A stretch of DNA of 64,000 bases. Source: Thalassococcus profundi (lineage in GTDB: Bacteria > Pseudomonadota > Alphaproteobacteria > Rhodobacterales > Rhodobacteraceae). Position 1 is the stretch's first letter. Every line of letters starts with the position of its first letter. The position numbers and the translations under genes were made by a program. Below are positions 44,147 through 54,156 of this stretch, piece by piece. The DNA is taken from the NCBI RefSeq assembly GCF_003344785.1, contig NZ_QPMK01000003.1, forward strand, positions 106,877-170,876, written 5' to 3'. A model generated the notes under the pieces. That model saw nothing but the letters and a program-made list of their open reading frames with translations, searched no databases and was not told where the DNA came from.

Positions 44147-44680
44147 ATGATCCTCAGGGTTCTGACCCTGGCCGCCGGGCTGACCGGGGCCATTGGGTTG
44201 TCGCAATTCCCGGCGTTTTCGCAGCAGTACCAGCAACGCCTTGGCGGCGCCGTCGATGAGCTTACGCGCGTGGTCGCGCAGTTCGACCGCGATGCCGCCA
44301 GCGTCGGTCTCGACCGCGCCAGCGCGCTGAGCGAGCTGGACAGCGGCGGCGCCTTCGGGGCCGCGCGTGCGGCCAGCATGTCACAAACCATCGCGCGCCA
44401 CGTGCGGCTGCAGGCCGACCTTGCCGCGCTCGAAGGCGCGGGGCCGTTCATGCGGGCGCGGCTGGCCGGGCACCTGGGCGACAGGGACATCGCAGCCCGC
44501 GCCTGGGAAGCGTTCGAGCCCTCCGTGCCCGCGACGTTCGAAGGGGCGGTGTTCGCAGGCACCGGATTCGTCGGCGGGTGGGCGCTGGTGTCGATGCTCG
44601 CGGGGCTTCTGGGCGGGCTCATCCGCCGGCCCGTTCGGCGCCTTTCGCGACAGCCGGCCATGGCGGCAAGAAATTCCTGA
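44147..44680 (+). CDS. DUF2937 family membrane protein
   Basis: 177 residues. An N-terminal hydrophobic segment with MILRVLTLAAGLTGAIGLSQ, a central helical region FSQQYQQRLGGAVDELTRVV, and a C-terminal membrane helix (GTGFVGGWALVSMLAGLLGG) before a basic tail. This matches my memory of the DUF2937 family; its role is unknown. The start at 44147 follows AGGAGAGGCAG. Its last codons lie inside the first copy of the 47-nt palindromic repeat at 44672. Confidence 0.8.
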   Translation: MILRVLTLAAGLTGAIGLSQFPAFSQQYQQRLGGAVDELTRVVAQFDRDAASVGLDRASALSELDSGGAFGAARAASMSQTIARHVRLQADLAALEGAGPFMRARLAGHLGDRDIAARAWEAFEPSVPATFEGAVFAGTGFVGGWALVSMLAGLLGGLIRRPVRRLSRQPAMAARNS

Positions 44681-44867
44681 GAATTCCGAATCGGATAAGA
44701 GGTCTTTCCGGCTTTGGCCAGACGGGGTGCAGGGCGCCCCGTTGAGGGGCTGAGGCGTCGTGTCCGAAATACCCATGATGTCCGGGCACGGCACAGACGC
44801 CATACAGCGGGCGCATCGGAATTCTCGAGAATTCCGATCCGGAAAACGCGTGTTTTCCGGCCCTGGC
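44672..44867. repeat. Pair of diverged 47-48-nt palindromic repeats between convergent genes
   Basis: Copy 1 at 44672-44718 and copy 2 at 44820-44867 share AATTC..GAGAATTCCGA and TTTCCGGC..TGGC. Copy 2 contains a perfect 24-bp palindrome (44815-44838; half-site ATCGGAATTCTC) followed by CCGGAAAAC/GTTTTCCGG (44839-44860). Between the copies is a third hairpin, ACGGGGTGC/GCGCCCCGT (44722-44742). The hairpins may end both converging transcripts. Confidence 0.65.
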
Positions 44868-44874
44868 GATCCGG

Positions 44875-46218
44875 TCAGACCGCGGCGCTGATCTCGGTCA
44901 CGATGCTGTCGACCACCTGTGACAGCAGCGTCTCGTCTTCGCATTCCGCCATCACCCGGATCAGCGGCTCGGTGCCGGATTTCCGGATCAGCAGGCGTCC
45001 CTTGCCGTTCATCCGGGCTTCGCCTTCCGCGATGGCCTGCTGCACCGACAGGGTTTCAAGCGGCGTCTGCCCGGCGGCGAAACGAACGTTCCTGAGCAGT
45101 TGCGGCACCGGTTCGAAACTGTGCGCCAGCGCCGAAGCGGGCTGGCCGGTGCGCACCATCTCGGCCAGGTATTGCAGCCCCGCCATCAACCCGTCGCCGG
45201 TGGTGGCGTAGTCTGTCATCACGATATGTCCCGACTGTTCGCCGCCCAGGTTCCAGCCGCCGCGTCGCATCGCCTCGACCACGTAGCGGTCTCCGACGCC
45301 GGTCCGTTCGAGCCGCAGGCCGCGCGCATCGAGGAACCGCTCGAGCCCGAGGTTGGACATCACGGTGGCGACCAGGGTGCCGTCGCGCAGCCGGCCTTCC
45401 TCGGACCAGCGGGCCGCCATCAGCGCCATGATCTGGTCGCCGTCCGCCACCGCACCGGTCTCGTCGATGATCATCACCCGGTCGGCATCGCCATCCAGGC
45501 AAATGCCGATGTGCGCGCCATGGGCCACCACCGCCTCGGCCGCGGTGCCGGGGGCGGTCGAGCCGCATTTTTCGTTGATGTTGGTGCCGTTGGGCGACAC
45601 CCCCACCGGGATCACCTCGGCGCCCAGTTCCCACAGCACCTCGGGGGCGGCGCGGTAGGCCGCGCCGTTGGCGCAATCCACCACGACCTTCATCCCGTCG
45701 AGCCGCATACCGCTCGGGAAGGTCGACTTGACCCGTTCCTGGTAGCGGAAGCGACCATCGTCGATCCGCTGCGCCCGACCGATTTCGGTGGCCGGGGCGG
45801 GATCGACGCCGGCGTCGATCAGCGCCTCGATCTCGGCTTCGGCCTCGTCGCTGAGCTTGTAGCCGTCGGGACCGAAGAACTTGATGCCGTTGTCGTGGCT
45901 CGGGTTGTGGCTGGCCGAGATCATGATGCCCAGATCCGCGCGCATCGACGGCGTCAGCAGGCCCACGGCGGGGGTCGGCACCGGACCCAGCAGCAGCACG
46001 TTCATCCCAGTGGAGGTCAGCCCTGCGGTCAGGGCGTTCTCGAACATGTAGCCCGAGAGCCGCGTGTCCTTGCCGATCACCACCCGATGCACGCCGCCTT
46101 TCTCCCGGCGGAAATAGCGCCCGGCCGCGGCGCCGATTGACAGCGCCATGGAGGCGGTCATCGGATGGATATTGGCAGTGCCGCGCACCCCGTCGGTGCC
46201 GAAAAGCTTACGCGCCAT
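44875..46218 (-). CDS. glmM: Phosphoglucosamine mutase
   Basis: Interconverts glucosamine-6-phosphate and glucosamine-1-phosphate for peptidoglycan and LPS precursors. 447 residues. The phosphoserine loop is [17 protein letters not shown] (Ser103), the metal loop [11 protein letters not shown], and the sugar loop GGEQSGHIV; the C-terminal phosphate site is [14 protein letters not shown]. The start at 46218 has AGGAGA upstream. It overlaps folP by 11 nt; folB-folP-glmM is probably one operon. Confidence 0.96.
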   Translation of the reverse strand: MARKLFGTDGVRGTANIHPMTASMALSIGAAAGRYFRREKGGVHRVVIGKDTRLSGYMFENALTAGLTSTGMNVLLLGPVPTPAVGLLTPSMRADLGIMISASHNPSHDNGIKFFGPDGYKLSDEAEAEIEALIDAGVDPAPATEIGRAQRIDDGRFRYQERVKSTFPSGMRLDGMKVVVDCANGAAYRAAPEVLWELGAEVIPVGVSPNGTNINEKCGSTAPGTAAEAVVAHGAHIGICLDGDADRVMIIDETGAVADGDQIMALMAARWSEEGRLRDGTLVATVMSNLGLERFLDARGLRLERTGVGDRYVVEAMRRGGWNLGGEQSGHIVMTDYATTGDGLMAGLQYLAEMVRTGQPASALAHSFEPVPQLLRNVRFAAGQTPLETLSVQQAIAEGEARMNGKGRLLIRKSGTEPLIRVMAECEDETLLSQVVDSIVTEISAAV

Positions 46219-47227
46219 CTGTCTCTCCTGTTTCCACGGCCTGCCACAGCGCCAGCGCCGCGCGTGTTTCGGCCACGTCGTGTACGCGCAGAACCTGCAC
46301 CCCCTGCGCCACCGCCGCAAGCGCCACGGCAATCGACCCCGGCGCGCGGCGGCTGGCGTCGGGCGCGTTCGACAGCTTGCCGATGAACCCCTTGCGCGAG
46401 GCGCCGAGCAGGATCGGGCAGCCGATGGCATGAAACAGGGCAATGTCCCGGATCAGCGCGAGATTATGCGCCACGGTCTTGCCGAAGCCGATGCCCGGGT
46501 CGATCACGATATTCTCGCGCCGGATGCCCGCACGGGTGAGCATGGCGACCTGCGCGGCGAGGAAATCGTAGATATCGAGCAGCACATCGTCGTAGCGCGG
46601 ATTGTCCTGCATGGTTTCCGGATCGCCCCGGGCATGCATGACGCAGACCGGAAGGCCTTCGCGGGCGCAGTAATGGGCCAGCATCTTGTCATAGGTGAAG
46701 CCCGACACGTCATTGACCAGCCGCGCCCCGGCCTCGACCGCCGCCTCGGCCACGGCGCTTTTGCGCGTGTCGATGGAAATCGGCACGTCGATGTCGTGGT
46801 GCAGCGCCCGGATGACCGGCTCGATCCGCGCGATCTCGGCCTGGTGGGGGACGGTTTCGGCCCCCGGCCGGGTGGATTCGCCGCCGACGTCGATCAGGTC
46901 GGCGCCATCCTCTGCCATCTGCCGGCCAAAGGCGATGGCCTGTGCCGCGCCGCTGCGCAGCCCGCCGTCGGAAAAGCTGTCGGGGGTGACGTTGAGGATG
47001 CCCATGATCCGCGGCCGATCGAGCGTCAGGCCGCAGATCGGCGCCCGCGGGGCCGAGATGGATTCGCGCGCCTCGGGCGGCATCTGGGATATCGGCACGA
47101 TCCGTTGCGGCTGCCCGCGTTCGAGACGCAGCGCGTGACTGAACCAGCGCCGGGTTCCGGCGACGGGCAGGGCATCCCCGGGCCGGGTCGGCTCGGAACG
47201 GACGAGCGGGCGGAAATAGGCTGTCAT
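46208..47227 (-). CDS. folP: Dihydropteroate synthase
   Basis: Condenses p-aminobenzoate with dihydropterin pyrophosphate in folate synthesis. 339 residues, longer than the usual ~280 because of an N-terminal extension of about 70 residues ([20 protein letters not shown]). Core motifs: [54 protein letters not shown] and [12 protein letters not shown]. Overlaps glmM by 11 nt. Confidence 0.95.
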   Translation of the reverse strand: MTAYFRPLVRSEPTRPGDALPVAGTRRWFSHALRLERGQPQRIVPISQMPPEARESISAPRAPICGLTLDRPRIMGILNVTPDSFSDGGLRSGAAQAIAFGRQMAEDGADLIDVGGESTRPGAETVPHQAEIARIEPVIRALHHDIDVPISIDTRKSAVAEAAVEAGARLVNDVSGFTYDKMLAHYCAREGLPVCVMHARGDPETMQDNPRYDDVLLDIYDFLAAQVAMLTRAGIRRENIVIDPGIGFGKTVAHNLALIRDIALFHAIGCPILLGASRKGFIGKLSNAPDASRRAPGSIAVALAAVAQGVQVLRVHDVAETRAALALWQAVETGETDGA

Positions 47228-47266
47228 GGGCTCTGCATGGGGGATCGGGGCGATGCTTGCAAGCGC

Positions 47267-48199
47267 TCAGCCGACCGGATCGCCGAGGCCAAGCGCCCGC
47301 ACCGGCAGGGAAGCGCCGGTCGGCGCGGCGCCGCCGATCACAAGCAACTCGCGCGCGCTCATGGCCTGCGCGAACCACGCCGAAAGCGCCAGCCCGTCGC
47401 GCGGCGGCACCGTCGGGCCGTCGGTGGCGTCGAGCACGATCTTCGACGGCGCCCAGACGCAGACCTGGCCGTTCTTCATCGCCCAGTCGAGTTCCGTCCG
47501 CGTGGCCACCACCTTGCAGCGATCGTCGCGCGCCGCCAGCACCCAGCCGTTCTGTTCGATGGCCAGCAGGTCGATGCGCCGCTGTACCATGCGGTGCGGA
47601 TTTTGCGGTTGCGGCGAGGCGGTGTCAGGCGCGCCAACGCAGAAGATCAGCGGATCGCCCGAGGCCTGCAGCGCATCGAGCCAGCCCGGCAGGCGGGGGT
47701 CGGCGATGGCGGCATTGCTGAGGTAGACGACGCGGGGATGCGGGCGCTCCTGCGCGGCGTCGTTCAGCCGGTCGCGCAGGTCCGCGCGCGAGCGCACGAT
47801 CTCGACCCCCAGCGCGCCGGGCCCGCGGTCGAGCTTTTCGATGCGGACGAAGGCGCGCAGCGCCTGCGGCTCCAGCAGGATGCGTTCGGCGATGCGTTCG
47901 GCCAGGGTTTCCAGCAGGTTCACCCGTTCGGCGGCCAGCTCATGCGAGATCGCCTCGGTCACGCGGTCGTAGCTGAGGATGCGGTCAACATCGTCGTCGA
48001 GCGGCCCGGTGAAGGGCAGCACCTCGACCACGACATTGAAGCAGATGCGCTGAGTGATGCCGCGTTCGGCCTGAAAGGCGCCGATCTCGACCTCGCGGAT
48101 GTGGTCGCGCAGGGAAATCCGGTCGCGGGGATCGTCGCCGGCGGTGGCGATGGCCCGTTCCGAGGGATGCGCGAAGGCAAGGTGGATTTCTGTGCTCAT
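47267..48199 (-). CDS. folB: Dihydroneopterin aldolase fused to an amino-acid-kinase-like domain
   Basis: 310 residues. The N-terminal part (about 25-140) is FolB-like: ISLRDHIREVEIGAFQAERG, ILSYDRVTEAISHEL and VNLLETLAERIAERI. The remaining ~170 residues are not part of FolB; motifs CVWAPSKIVLDATDGP and GLALSAWFAQAMSARELLVIGG resemble the C-terminus of amino-acid/uridylate kinase-like proteins, but the nucleotide-binding loop is not obvious. It leads the folB-folP-glmM cluster with a 39-nt gap. Confidence 0.82.
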   Translation of the reverse strand: MSTEIHLAFAHPSERAIATAGDDPRDRISLRDHIREVEIGAFQAERGITQRICFNVVVEVLPFTGPLDDDVDRILSYDRVTEAISHELAAERVNLLETLAERIAERILLEPQALRAFVRIEKLDRGPGALGVEIVRSRADLRDRLNDAAQERPHPRVVYLSNAAIADPRLPGWLDALQASGDPLIFCVGAPDTASPQPQNPHRMVQRRIDLLAIEQNGWVLAARDDRCKVVATRTELDWAMKNGQVCVWAPSKIVLDATDGPTVPPRDGLALSAWFAQAMSARELLVIGGAAPTGASLPVRALGLGDPVG

Positions 48200-48311
48200 G
48201 GCGCGGCTCCGCGGTGGTGACGGGTCTAGGTAGACTAGCAACGCGCGCCGGTGCAATGCCACCGCGCCAAAAGGGGGTGTCGGCTCCGCCGGTGCCGCGG
48301 GCCGCGCCGCA

Positions 48312-48947
48312 TCAGTTCATGCTGATGCGGGTCGGCTGGCGGTAGAAGCGATGCACGCCGATCTCGGCGGTCATCGGGAACTTGCGCGCCCAGCGGGGGC
48401 GGACGGCGGTGGTGTGGTAGTGGGTAGCGCCGTCGGTCAGCTTGCGCGGCGCACCGGAGAGCATCACCTTGGCGACCTTTCCGACCTGGTCGAAGGCACC
48501 TTTTTCCGAGATATGCTCAGGGTGGCCGTCGCAGGTATAGGTGAACTGGCAGGCGTATTTCTGCCCGGTGCCCTGGTTGATCACGCCGCAGACCGAGCTG
48601 GGATAGTTGGGGTTGTCGACGCGGTTTAGGATCACTTCGGCCACGGCGAACTGGCCTTTCACGGTTTCGCCGCGGGCTTCGAAATACAGCGCCTCGGCCA
48701 GGCAGCGCCACTGTTCGCCACCGGCGGGTTCCGGCACCGACGCCAGCCAGGCGCGGTCGTAGTTGACCTTCGCCATGCCGCGGGCGGTTGGGGTGACCAG
48801 CTGTTGCAGATGCTGCGCAGAGGCGGTTTGCAGCCCTTGTTTCTCTGCCGCGAGCAGGGAACTGGCGGCATTGGCGGCGCGTTCGGCGTGAACGGAGGAT
48901 GCGGCAAGGGCGGCCCAAAGGGCCAGGGCGAGCAGTCTGAACGTCAT
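48312..48947 (-). CDS. Cell wall hydrolase, SleB/CwlJ family
   Basis: 211-residue exported protein (signal peptide MTFRLLALALWAALAASSVHA). The hydrolase_2 domain carries CLAEALYFEARGE with the catalytic-type Glu, FAVAEVILNRVDNPNYPSSVCGV and an HTTAVRPRWARK C-terminus. In Bacillus the family degrades spore cortex; in this non-sporing group it is a lytic transglycosylase-like peptidoglycan enzyme. Start at 48947, with GAAGG upstream; the candidate promoter lies at 49028-49056. Confidence 0.88.
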   Translation of the reverse strand: MTFRLLALALWAALAASSVHAERAANAASSLLAAEKQGLQTASAQHLQQLVTPTARGMAKVNYDRAWLASVPEPAGGEQWRCLAEALYFEARGETVKGQFAVAEVILNRVDNPNYPSSVCGVINQGTGQKYACQFTYTCDGHPEHISEKGAFDQVGKVAKVMLSGAPRKLTDGATHYHTTAVRPRWARKFPMTAEIGVHRFYRQPTRISMN

Positions 48948-49027
48948 TTTGTCTACCTTCTCGGAACGAACGGATCGGATATTCGCCGGATCGGTGCAGC
49001 AGCGCACCCGTCCGGCAAATTCCGCGT

Positions 49028-49056
49028 CGCATAGACAAAAAGACACAATCGGTAAA
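49028..49056 (-). promoter_or_regulatory. Candidate promoter for the cell wall hydrolase gene
   Basis: On the minus strand, TTTACC (complement of 49051-49056), 17-nt T-rich spacer, TATGCG (complement of 49028-49033). It lies in an unusually A/T-rich patch about 80 nt before the start. Confidence 0.35.
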
Positions 49057-49135
49057 GTTGGCCGAAAATGGAACCGGCGAGAATCCGCTGTTCGGGGCCT
49101 CCGAATGGAAGATAGGGTGGATTGTGCGGCCGGGC

Positions 49136-51703
49136 CTACCCGATCTTGTCCCTGATCGCCAGTTGAGCAGCCGCAAGCCGTGCAACCGGAACGCGAAACG
49201 GAGAGCAGCTCACGTAGTCGATCCCGGCCGCGCGGCAAAAGGCAATCGATTCGGGGTTGCCGCCGTGTTCGCCGCAGACCGAAAGCGTGACGGCGGGACG
49301 GCCCGCGCGTCCGCGCTCTGCGCCGATGCGCAAAAGCTCTCCGACTCCCTCGGTGTCGAGCACGTGGAACGGATCTTCGGCAAAGACGCCCTGGCGCACG
49401 TAATCGGACATGAAGCGACCGGCGTCGTCGCGGCTCAGCCCGTAGGTCATCTGCGTGAGGTCGTTGGTGCCGAAGCTGAGGAAATGCGCGTGCTGGGCGA
49501 TCTCTTCGGCGCGCAGGCAGGCGCGCGGCGTCTCCACCATCACCCCCAGCCGGTAGGTGAAGTCGCGTCCGCGCTCGTTGCGCACGGCGGTGGCGACGGC
49601 GTCGATGCGGCCCTTCACAAGCTCGACCTCGCGCCGGGCCGAGACCAGCGGGATCATGATCTCGGGCACCACGGGATCGCCGTCGCGGCTGCCGTCGATC
49701 GTCGCTTCAAAGATGGCGCGGGCCTGCATGTCGTAGATCTCGGGCACGGTCACGCCCAGACGCACGCCACGCATCCCCAGCATGGGATTGTATTCACCCA
49801 GCGTCTCCACCCGGCGGGTCACGTCGCTCACCGGCAGGTCCAGTGCTTCGGCCAGGTCGCGCTGCCCGGCGCGGTCGGCGGGCAGGAATTCGTGCAGCGG
49901 CGGATCGAAAAGGCGGATGCAGACCGGAAGCCCCTGCATGATGCGAAACAGTTCGGTAAAATCGGCGCGCTGCATCGGCAGCAGCAGATCGAGCGCCGCG
50001 CGCCGGTCCTCCGAGCTTTCGGCAAAGATCATTTCGCGCATGACGGTGAGCCGGTCGGCCTCGAAGAACATGTGCTCTGTGCGGCAGAGCCCGATGCCCT
50101 GCGCGGCGAAGTTGCGCGCGGTCTGGGCATCGGCGGGGGTGTCGGCATTGGCGCGGATGCCGATGTCGCGCTCCGCATCGGCCCAGGCCATCAGCGTCTG
50201 GAAACTGTCGTCGAGGGCGGCTTCGACCGTGGCCGGGCTGCCGGCCAGCACCTCGCCGTTGGTGCCGTCGACGGTGATCGTATCGCCGTCGCGGAAGACC
50301 CGCCCGTCGCGGGTGGTCAGGGTCTTGCGGCTGAGGTTGAAGCGCAGGTCGGCGGCGCCCACGACGCAGGGCAGGCCCAGACCGCGCCCGATCACCGCCG
50401 CGTGGCTGGTGATGCCGCCGCGTTCGGTCAGCACGCCAATGGCGGCATGCATGCCGCGCACGTCCTCGGGCGTGGTTTCGCGCCGCACCAGGATGCAGGG
50501 TTCGCTGCGCGCCGCACTGGCCTGGGCGTCGGCGGCGGAAAAGACGATGCGCCCGGTGGCGGCGCCGGGGCTTGCCGCGATGCCGGTGGCGATGCGGTCG
50601 CGCGGCGCATCCTCGGCCACCTGCCGGTGCAGCAGCTCCGACAGGGCGTGCGGATCGACGCGCATCACTGCCTCTTGCGGGGTGATGATCCCGTCCTGGG
50701 CGAGGCTGACGGCGATCCGCACCGCGGCGCGCGACGACCGCCGCACACGCACCCCGTCGAGGATATGGACATTGCCGTTCTCGATGGTGAATTCGATCTG
50801 CATTTCTGCGCGCAGCTTCTTGCGCATCAGCGCCGCATGCGCCTTGAGATCGGCAAAGGCCTCGGGCGCCAGCTCTTCCAGCGACGGGCCGCGCGGGTCG
50901 CGTTCGAGAAACACGGATTTCGCGCCACCCTGGAGCGCATCGCGGCCCTGGCTCTGGCTCAGGTAGCGGCCGGTGATCTGCGGCAGGCCGGTGTCGGAAT
51001 TGACCAGCTGCAGCACGCCCGATCCGCATTCGCCCGTGCCCAGCCCCAACGCCATCGCCTGCACCACAAGGCCCAGCCCCGCATCCACCGGCGCGCCCTT
51101 GGCCTGCCGCAGGAGCCGTGCCGTCGTGCCCTCCCAGGCCCGCGCCATGGACCGCAGCACTTCGGACAACTGCCGTTCGCGGTCCTGCGGAAAGCCCTCT
51201 TCCGCCTCGTCCTCGTAGATCGTCAGCGCGTCGGCCAGCACGTCCGGCGCGGTTTCGTCGAGCGTGTCGAAGATGTCGGGATCGAGCCGCGCCACGTGCA
51301 CGGCGTAGGCCTGGATGAAACGCAGGTAGAGCGCGGTCGCCGCCTCCTTGCCAAGGCTCTGGCACAGGTGCATGTGCCGCACGTCGTTCATGCCGATGTT
51401 GAGGATCGCGCCGGGGCCGCCCCAGTCCGGGTCCATCGACGAAGGCCGCACGCAAAGCAGCGGATCGCCGTCGAAGAAGCGGAAGATCTTGGCGATGTCG
51501 GGCAGGGCGCCGGTGGCCAGCGCATGCACGGTGTCGAAAGACAGCGCCACGGTCCGCGGCACCGGCAGGTTGAGCCGTACCAGCCGTTGCAGGCACTTGG
51601 CCCGCCCGCCATGGGTCTGGGTGGCGATGGACGCGGTGTTGCCGATCAGGGTCACCCGCTGATCGGGAATCTGCGTGCTGAGAAGGGTGGACCCGCGTGA
51701 CAT
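49136..51703 (-). CDS. PPDK-like PEP-utilising protein with diverged ATP-grasp half
   Basis: 855 residues, slightly short for pyruvate phosphate dikinase (~880). The phosphohistidine domain is intact (ERGGITSHAAVIGRG, His434), as is the C-terminal PEP/pyruvate barrel (FGTNDLTQMTYGLSRDD; SVCGEHGGN, Cys810). The N-terminal ATP-grasp half is altered: the GGKGANL motif reads GGRAKCL, and the VRSGARxSMPGMMDT loop is replaced by VRPSSMDPDWGGPGAI. So PEP chemistry may be kept while the ATP/Pi half is changed. It lies 142 nt downstream of glyS on the same strand. Confidence 0.82.
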   Translation of the reverse strand: MSRGSTLLSTQIPDQRVTLIGNTASIATQTHGGRAKCLQRLVRLNLPVPRTVALSFDTVHALATGALPDIAKIFRFFDGDPLLCVRPSSMDPDWGGPGAILNIGMNDVRHMHLCQSLGKEAATALYLRFIQAYAVHVARLDPDIFDTLDETAPDVLADALTIYEDEAEEGFPQDRERQLSEVLRSMARAWEGTTARLLRQAKGAPVDAGLGLVVQAMALGLGTGECGSGVLQLVNSDTGLPQITGRYLSQSQGRDALQGGAKSVFLERDPRGPSLEELAPEAFADLKAHAALMRKKLRAEMQIEFTIENGNVHILDGVRVRRSSRAAVRIAVSLAQDGIITPQEAVMRVDPHALSELLHRQVAEDAPRDRIATGIAASPGAATGRIVFSAADAQASAARSEPCILVRRETTPEDVRGMHAAIGVLTERGGITSHAAVIGRGLGLPCVVGAADLRFNLSRKTLTTRDGRVFRDGDTITVDGTNGEVLAGSPATVEAALDDSFQTLMAWADAERDIGIRANADTPADAQTARNFAAQGIGLCRTEHMFFEADRLTVMREMIFAESSEDRRAALDLLLPMQRADFTELFRIMQGLPVCIRLFDPPLHEFLPADRAGQRDLAEALDLPVSDVTRRVETLGEYNPMLGMRGVRLGVTVPEIYDMQARAIFEATIDGSRDGDPVVPEIMIPLVSARREVELVKGRIDAVATAVRNERGRDFTYRLGVMVETPRACLRAEEIAQHAHFLSFGTNDLTQMTYGLSRDDAGRFMSDYVRQGVFAEDPFHVLDTEGVGELLRIGAERGRAGRPAVTLSVCGEHGGNPESIAFCRAAGIDYVSCSPFRVPVARLAAAQLAIRDKIG

Positions 51704-51845
51704 GGCAAGACAATACCGCCGTCGCGAGCCATGGCAAGCTGGGCATTGCGGCCTACGCGCGCCGCTGCGGCGGTTGACGGCACCCCGGAACGAAAGATGC
51801 CGCCCATCGGAAACTTCGGGATGGTCCCGTCCCGCTGCGCCCGGA

Positions 51846-54065
51846 TCAGCCGTCGAGCCGGGTAAGGTCGGCCACCTGGCCGCAGGTCTGGCGGATGCGG
51901 CTCAGCAGGTTCAAGCGGTTGCGCCGCAGCACCGGGTTCTCGGCATTGACCTGCACCGCCTCGAAGAAGGCATCGACCGCGGGGCGCAGGCCCGCCATGG
52001 CGGCCATGGCGGTGGCGAAATCCTCGGCCTGCATGGCGGGCTTGATCTTCGCCTCTGCCATGTCCAGGGCGTCGAAAAGCGCGGTTTCCTCGGGGCTTTC
52101 GGCGAATTTCGGATCGGCGCCGAAGGAATATTCCACGCCGTCCTTCTCCTCGGCCTGGGTGAGGATGTTGTTGGCCCGCTTGAAGCCCTGCACGAGGTTT
52201 TCGCCGTCCTCGGTGAGACGGAAGGCGGCCAGAGCCTCGGCGCGCTTGGCCAACAGGGCGAAGTCGCAGTTCTCCGGCATTGCGAGGCAGGCGTCGATAA
52301 CGTCGTGAGTGATGCCCTTGTCCCGCAGGTAGACCTTGAGCCGGTCATGGAGAAAGCTGCGAAGATCGTCGCTGACCGACGGATCGTGATCGCGCACCAG
52401 CGGCAGCCAGCCGGGGGCCTCCGCTTCGGCGGCCTCGATCAGTGTCCGGGTGCGAGCGCCGAAGACGCCTTCGGCCACCGAGGCCGACAGGATGGCCTCC
52501 AGCGTCTCGGAGTGTTGGGCGTTGACGCCGATTTGGTGGCGCAGAATTTGCGCATCGACCGGGCGGTCCATTGAGATCCGGATTCCGTTCTCGAGTACCA
52601 ACCGAATGACCCCCAACGCCGCCCGCCGCAGGGCGAAGGGGTCCTTCGACCCGGTGGGTTTCTCGTCGATGGCCCAGAACCCGGTCAGGGTGTCCAACTT
52701 GTCGGCCAGCGCCACGGCGACGGAGACCGGCGCCGTCGGCACGGCGTCAGAGGGGCCGAGGGGGGAGTAGTGGTCCTGACAGGCCGCCCCCACTTCGGGC
52801 GGCAGGCCTGAGGCATCGCTGTAATAGCGGCCCATAAGCCCCTGAAGTTCCGGGAATTCGTAGACCATTTCCGACGAGAGGTCGGCCTTGGCGACGCGCG
52901 CCGCCTGTTCGGCAAGGTCGGCATCCGCGCCGACCACCGGGGCCAATTCGCGCGCGAGGGCCGCGATGCGCTCGATGCGGTCGCGCTGCGAGCCCAGTTT
53001 GTTATGAAACGTGACATTGGACAGCTGGTCGGTCCAGGCAGTCATGCCCACGCTCTGCGCCACGCGCAGGTCGTTTTCCCAGAAGAACTTGGCATCCGCC
53101 AGCCGCGCCGACAGCACCTTCCGGTTGCCTGCAAGGATCGTCGCGCCGTCATCCGGCGCGGCGATGTTGGCGACGGTGACGAAGCGTTCGATGCGGCCCG
53201 TCTTGGGGTTCTTCACCGAAAAGAACTTCTGGTGCTCCTTCATCGAGGTTTGCAGCACCTCGGGCGGCAGGTCGAGGAACTCCGCCCCGATCTCGCCCAG
53301 CAGCACCACGGGGTATTCCACGAGCCCTGCGACCTCGGCCAGCAGGCCGCGATCCTCGACCACCTCGAGCCCCAGCGCAAAGGCGGCCTGGGTGGCGTCG
53401 TTCCAGATCGTCTCGGCCCGTTCCTCGGTCGACAGGATCACCTTGGCGCGCTTCAGCTTCGCCGCGTAATCCTCGAAGGACGTGACGGAAAACGGCTCCG
53501 GCGCCATGAAGCGGTGGCCGCGGGTGGTGTCCGAAGCCTCGATCCCGTCCACCGACATGGGCACGACCTCGGCCCCCGCTTCGGTGGTCAGGATGCAGAG
53601 GATCCCATGCAGCGGGCGCACCCAGCGCAAGGAACCGGCGCCCCAGCGCATCGACTTGGGCCAAGGGAAGGTGCGGATCACCTGTTCCAGCACTTCCGCC
53701 ACGATTTCGGGCGCCGGGCGGCCGGGCTTGTCGATCACCGCGTAGAAGACCGTGCCCTTCTTTTCCTCGCGCTCGACCAGGTCCTCGCGCGCCACGCCCG
53801 CACCGCGCAGGAAACCTTCGATGGCCTTTTCCGGTGCGTCGGTGCGGGGGCCCTTGCGCTCCTCGCGCAGGTCGGGGCTGCGCTCCAGCAGGCCTTCGAT
53901 CGCGAGGGTCAGGCGGCGCGGTGTGGAAAAGGCGGCAGCATGGGCATAGGTCAGCCCAGCCTCGACCAGCCCGTCGGTCACGCGCTGGCGCAGGTCGTCG
54001 GCGGCGCGGGTTTGCATGCGGGCGGGGATCTCTTCGGAAAAGAGTTCGATCAGGAGGTCGGGCAT
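51846..54065 (-). CDS. glyS: Glycyl-tRNA synthetase beta subunit
   Basis: Beta subunit of the alpha2-beta2 glycyl-tRNA synthetase, responsible for tRNA binding. 739 residues. Typical N-terminus MPDLLIELFSEEIPARMQ; other family segments include FPWPKSMRWG, TSMKEHQKFF, LADAKFFWENDL and RIERIAALA. The start at 54065 fits; GGTGA lies upstream. glyQ lies about 1.6 kb upstream, separated by two small genes on the same strand. Confidence 0.96.
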   Translation of the reverse strand: MPDLLIELFSEEIPARMQTRAADDLRQRVTDGLVEAGLTYAHAAAFSTPRRLTLAIEGLLERSPDLREERKGPRTDAPEKAIEGFLRGAGVAREDLVEREEKKGTVFYAVIDKPGRPAPEIVAEVLEQVIRTFPWPKSMRWGAGSLRWVRPLHGILCILTTEAGAEVVPMSVDGIEASDTTRGHRFMAPEPFSVTSFEDYAAKLKRAKVILSTEERAETIWNDATQAAFALGLEVVEDRGLLAEVAGLVEYPVVLLGEIGAEFLDLPPEVLQTSMKEHQKFFSVKNPKTGRIERFVTVANIAAPDDGATILAGNRKVLSARLADAKFFWENDLRVAQSVGMTAWTDQLSNVTFHNKLGSQRDRIERIAALARELAPVVGADADLAEQAARVAKADLSSEMVYEFPELQGLMGRYYSDASGLPPEVGAACQDHYSPLGPSDAVPTAPVSVAVALADKLDTLTGFWAIDEKPTGSKDPFALRRAALGVIRLVLENGIRISMDRPVDAQILRHQIGVNAQHSETLEAILSASVAEGVFGARTRTLIEAAEAEAPGWLPLVRDHDPSVSDDLRSFLHDRLKVYLRDKGITHDVIDACLAMPENCDFALLAKRAEALAAFRLTEDGENLVQGFKRANNILTQAEEKDGVEYSFGADPKFAESPEETALFDALDMAEAKIKPAMQAEDFATAMAAMAGLRPAVDAFFEAVQVNAENPVLRRNRLNLLSRIRQTCGQVADLTRLDG

Positions 54066-54156
54066 CGGGTCACCAGGGCTTTGGCCCGCAGCCGCGAGCC
54101 TCGTCATTTGCCCGGGTGGATAGCCTTCCCTGTCGCTGGCGTCCAGCGATTACCCC

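Noticed and set aside
49058-51700. 880-codon plus-strand frame opposite the PPDK-like gene
   Set aside because: His/Arg-rich shadow translation; the minus strand carries the conserved phosphohistidine and PEP motifs.
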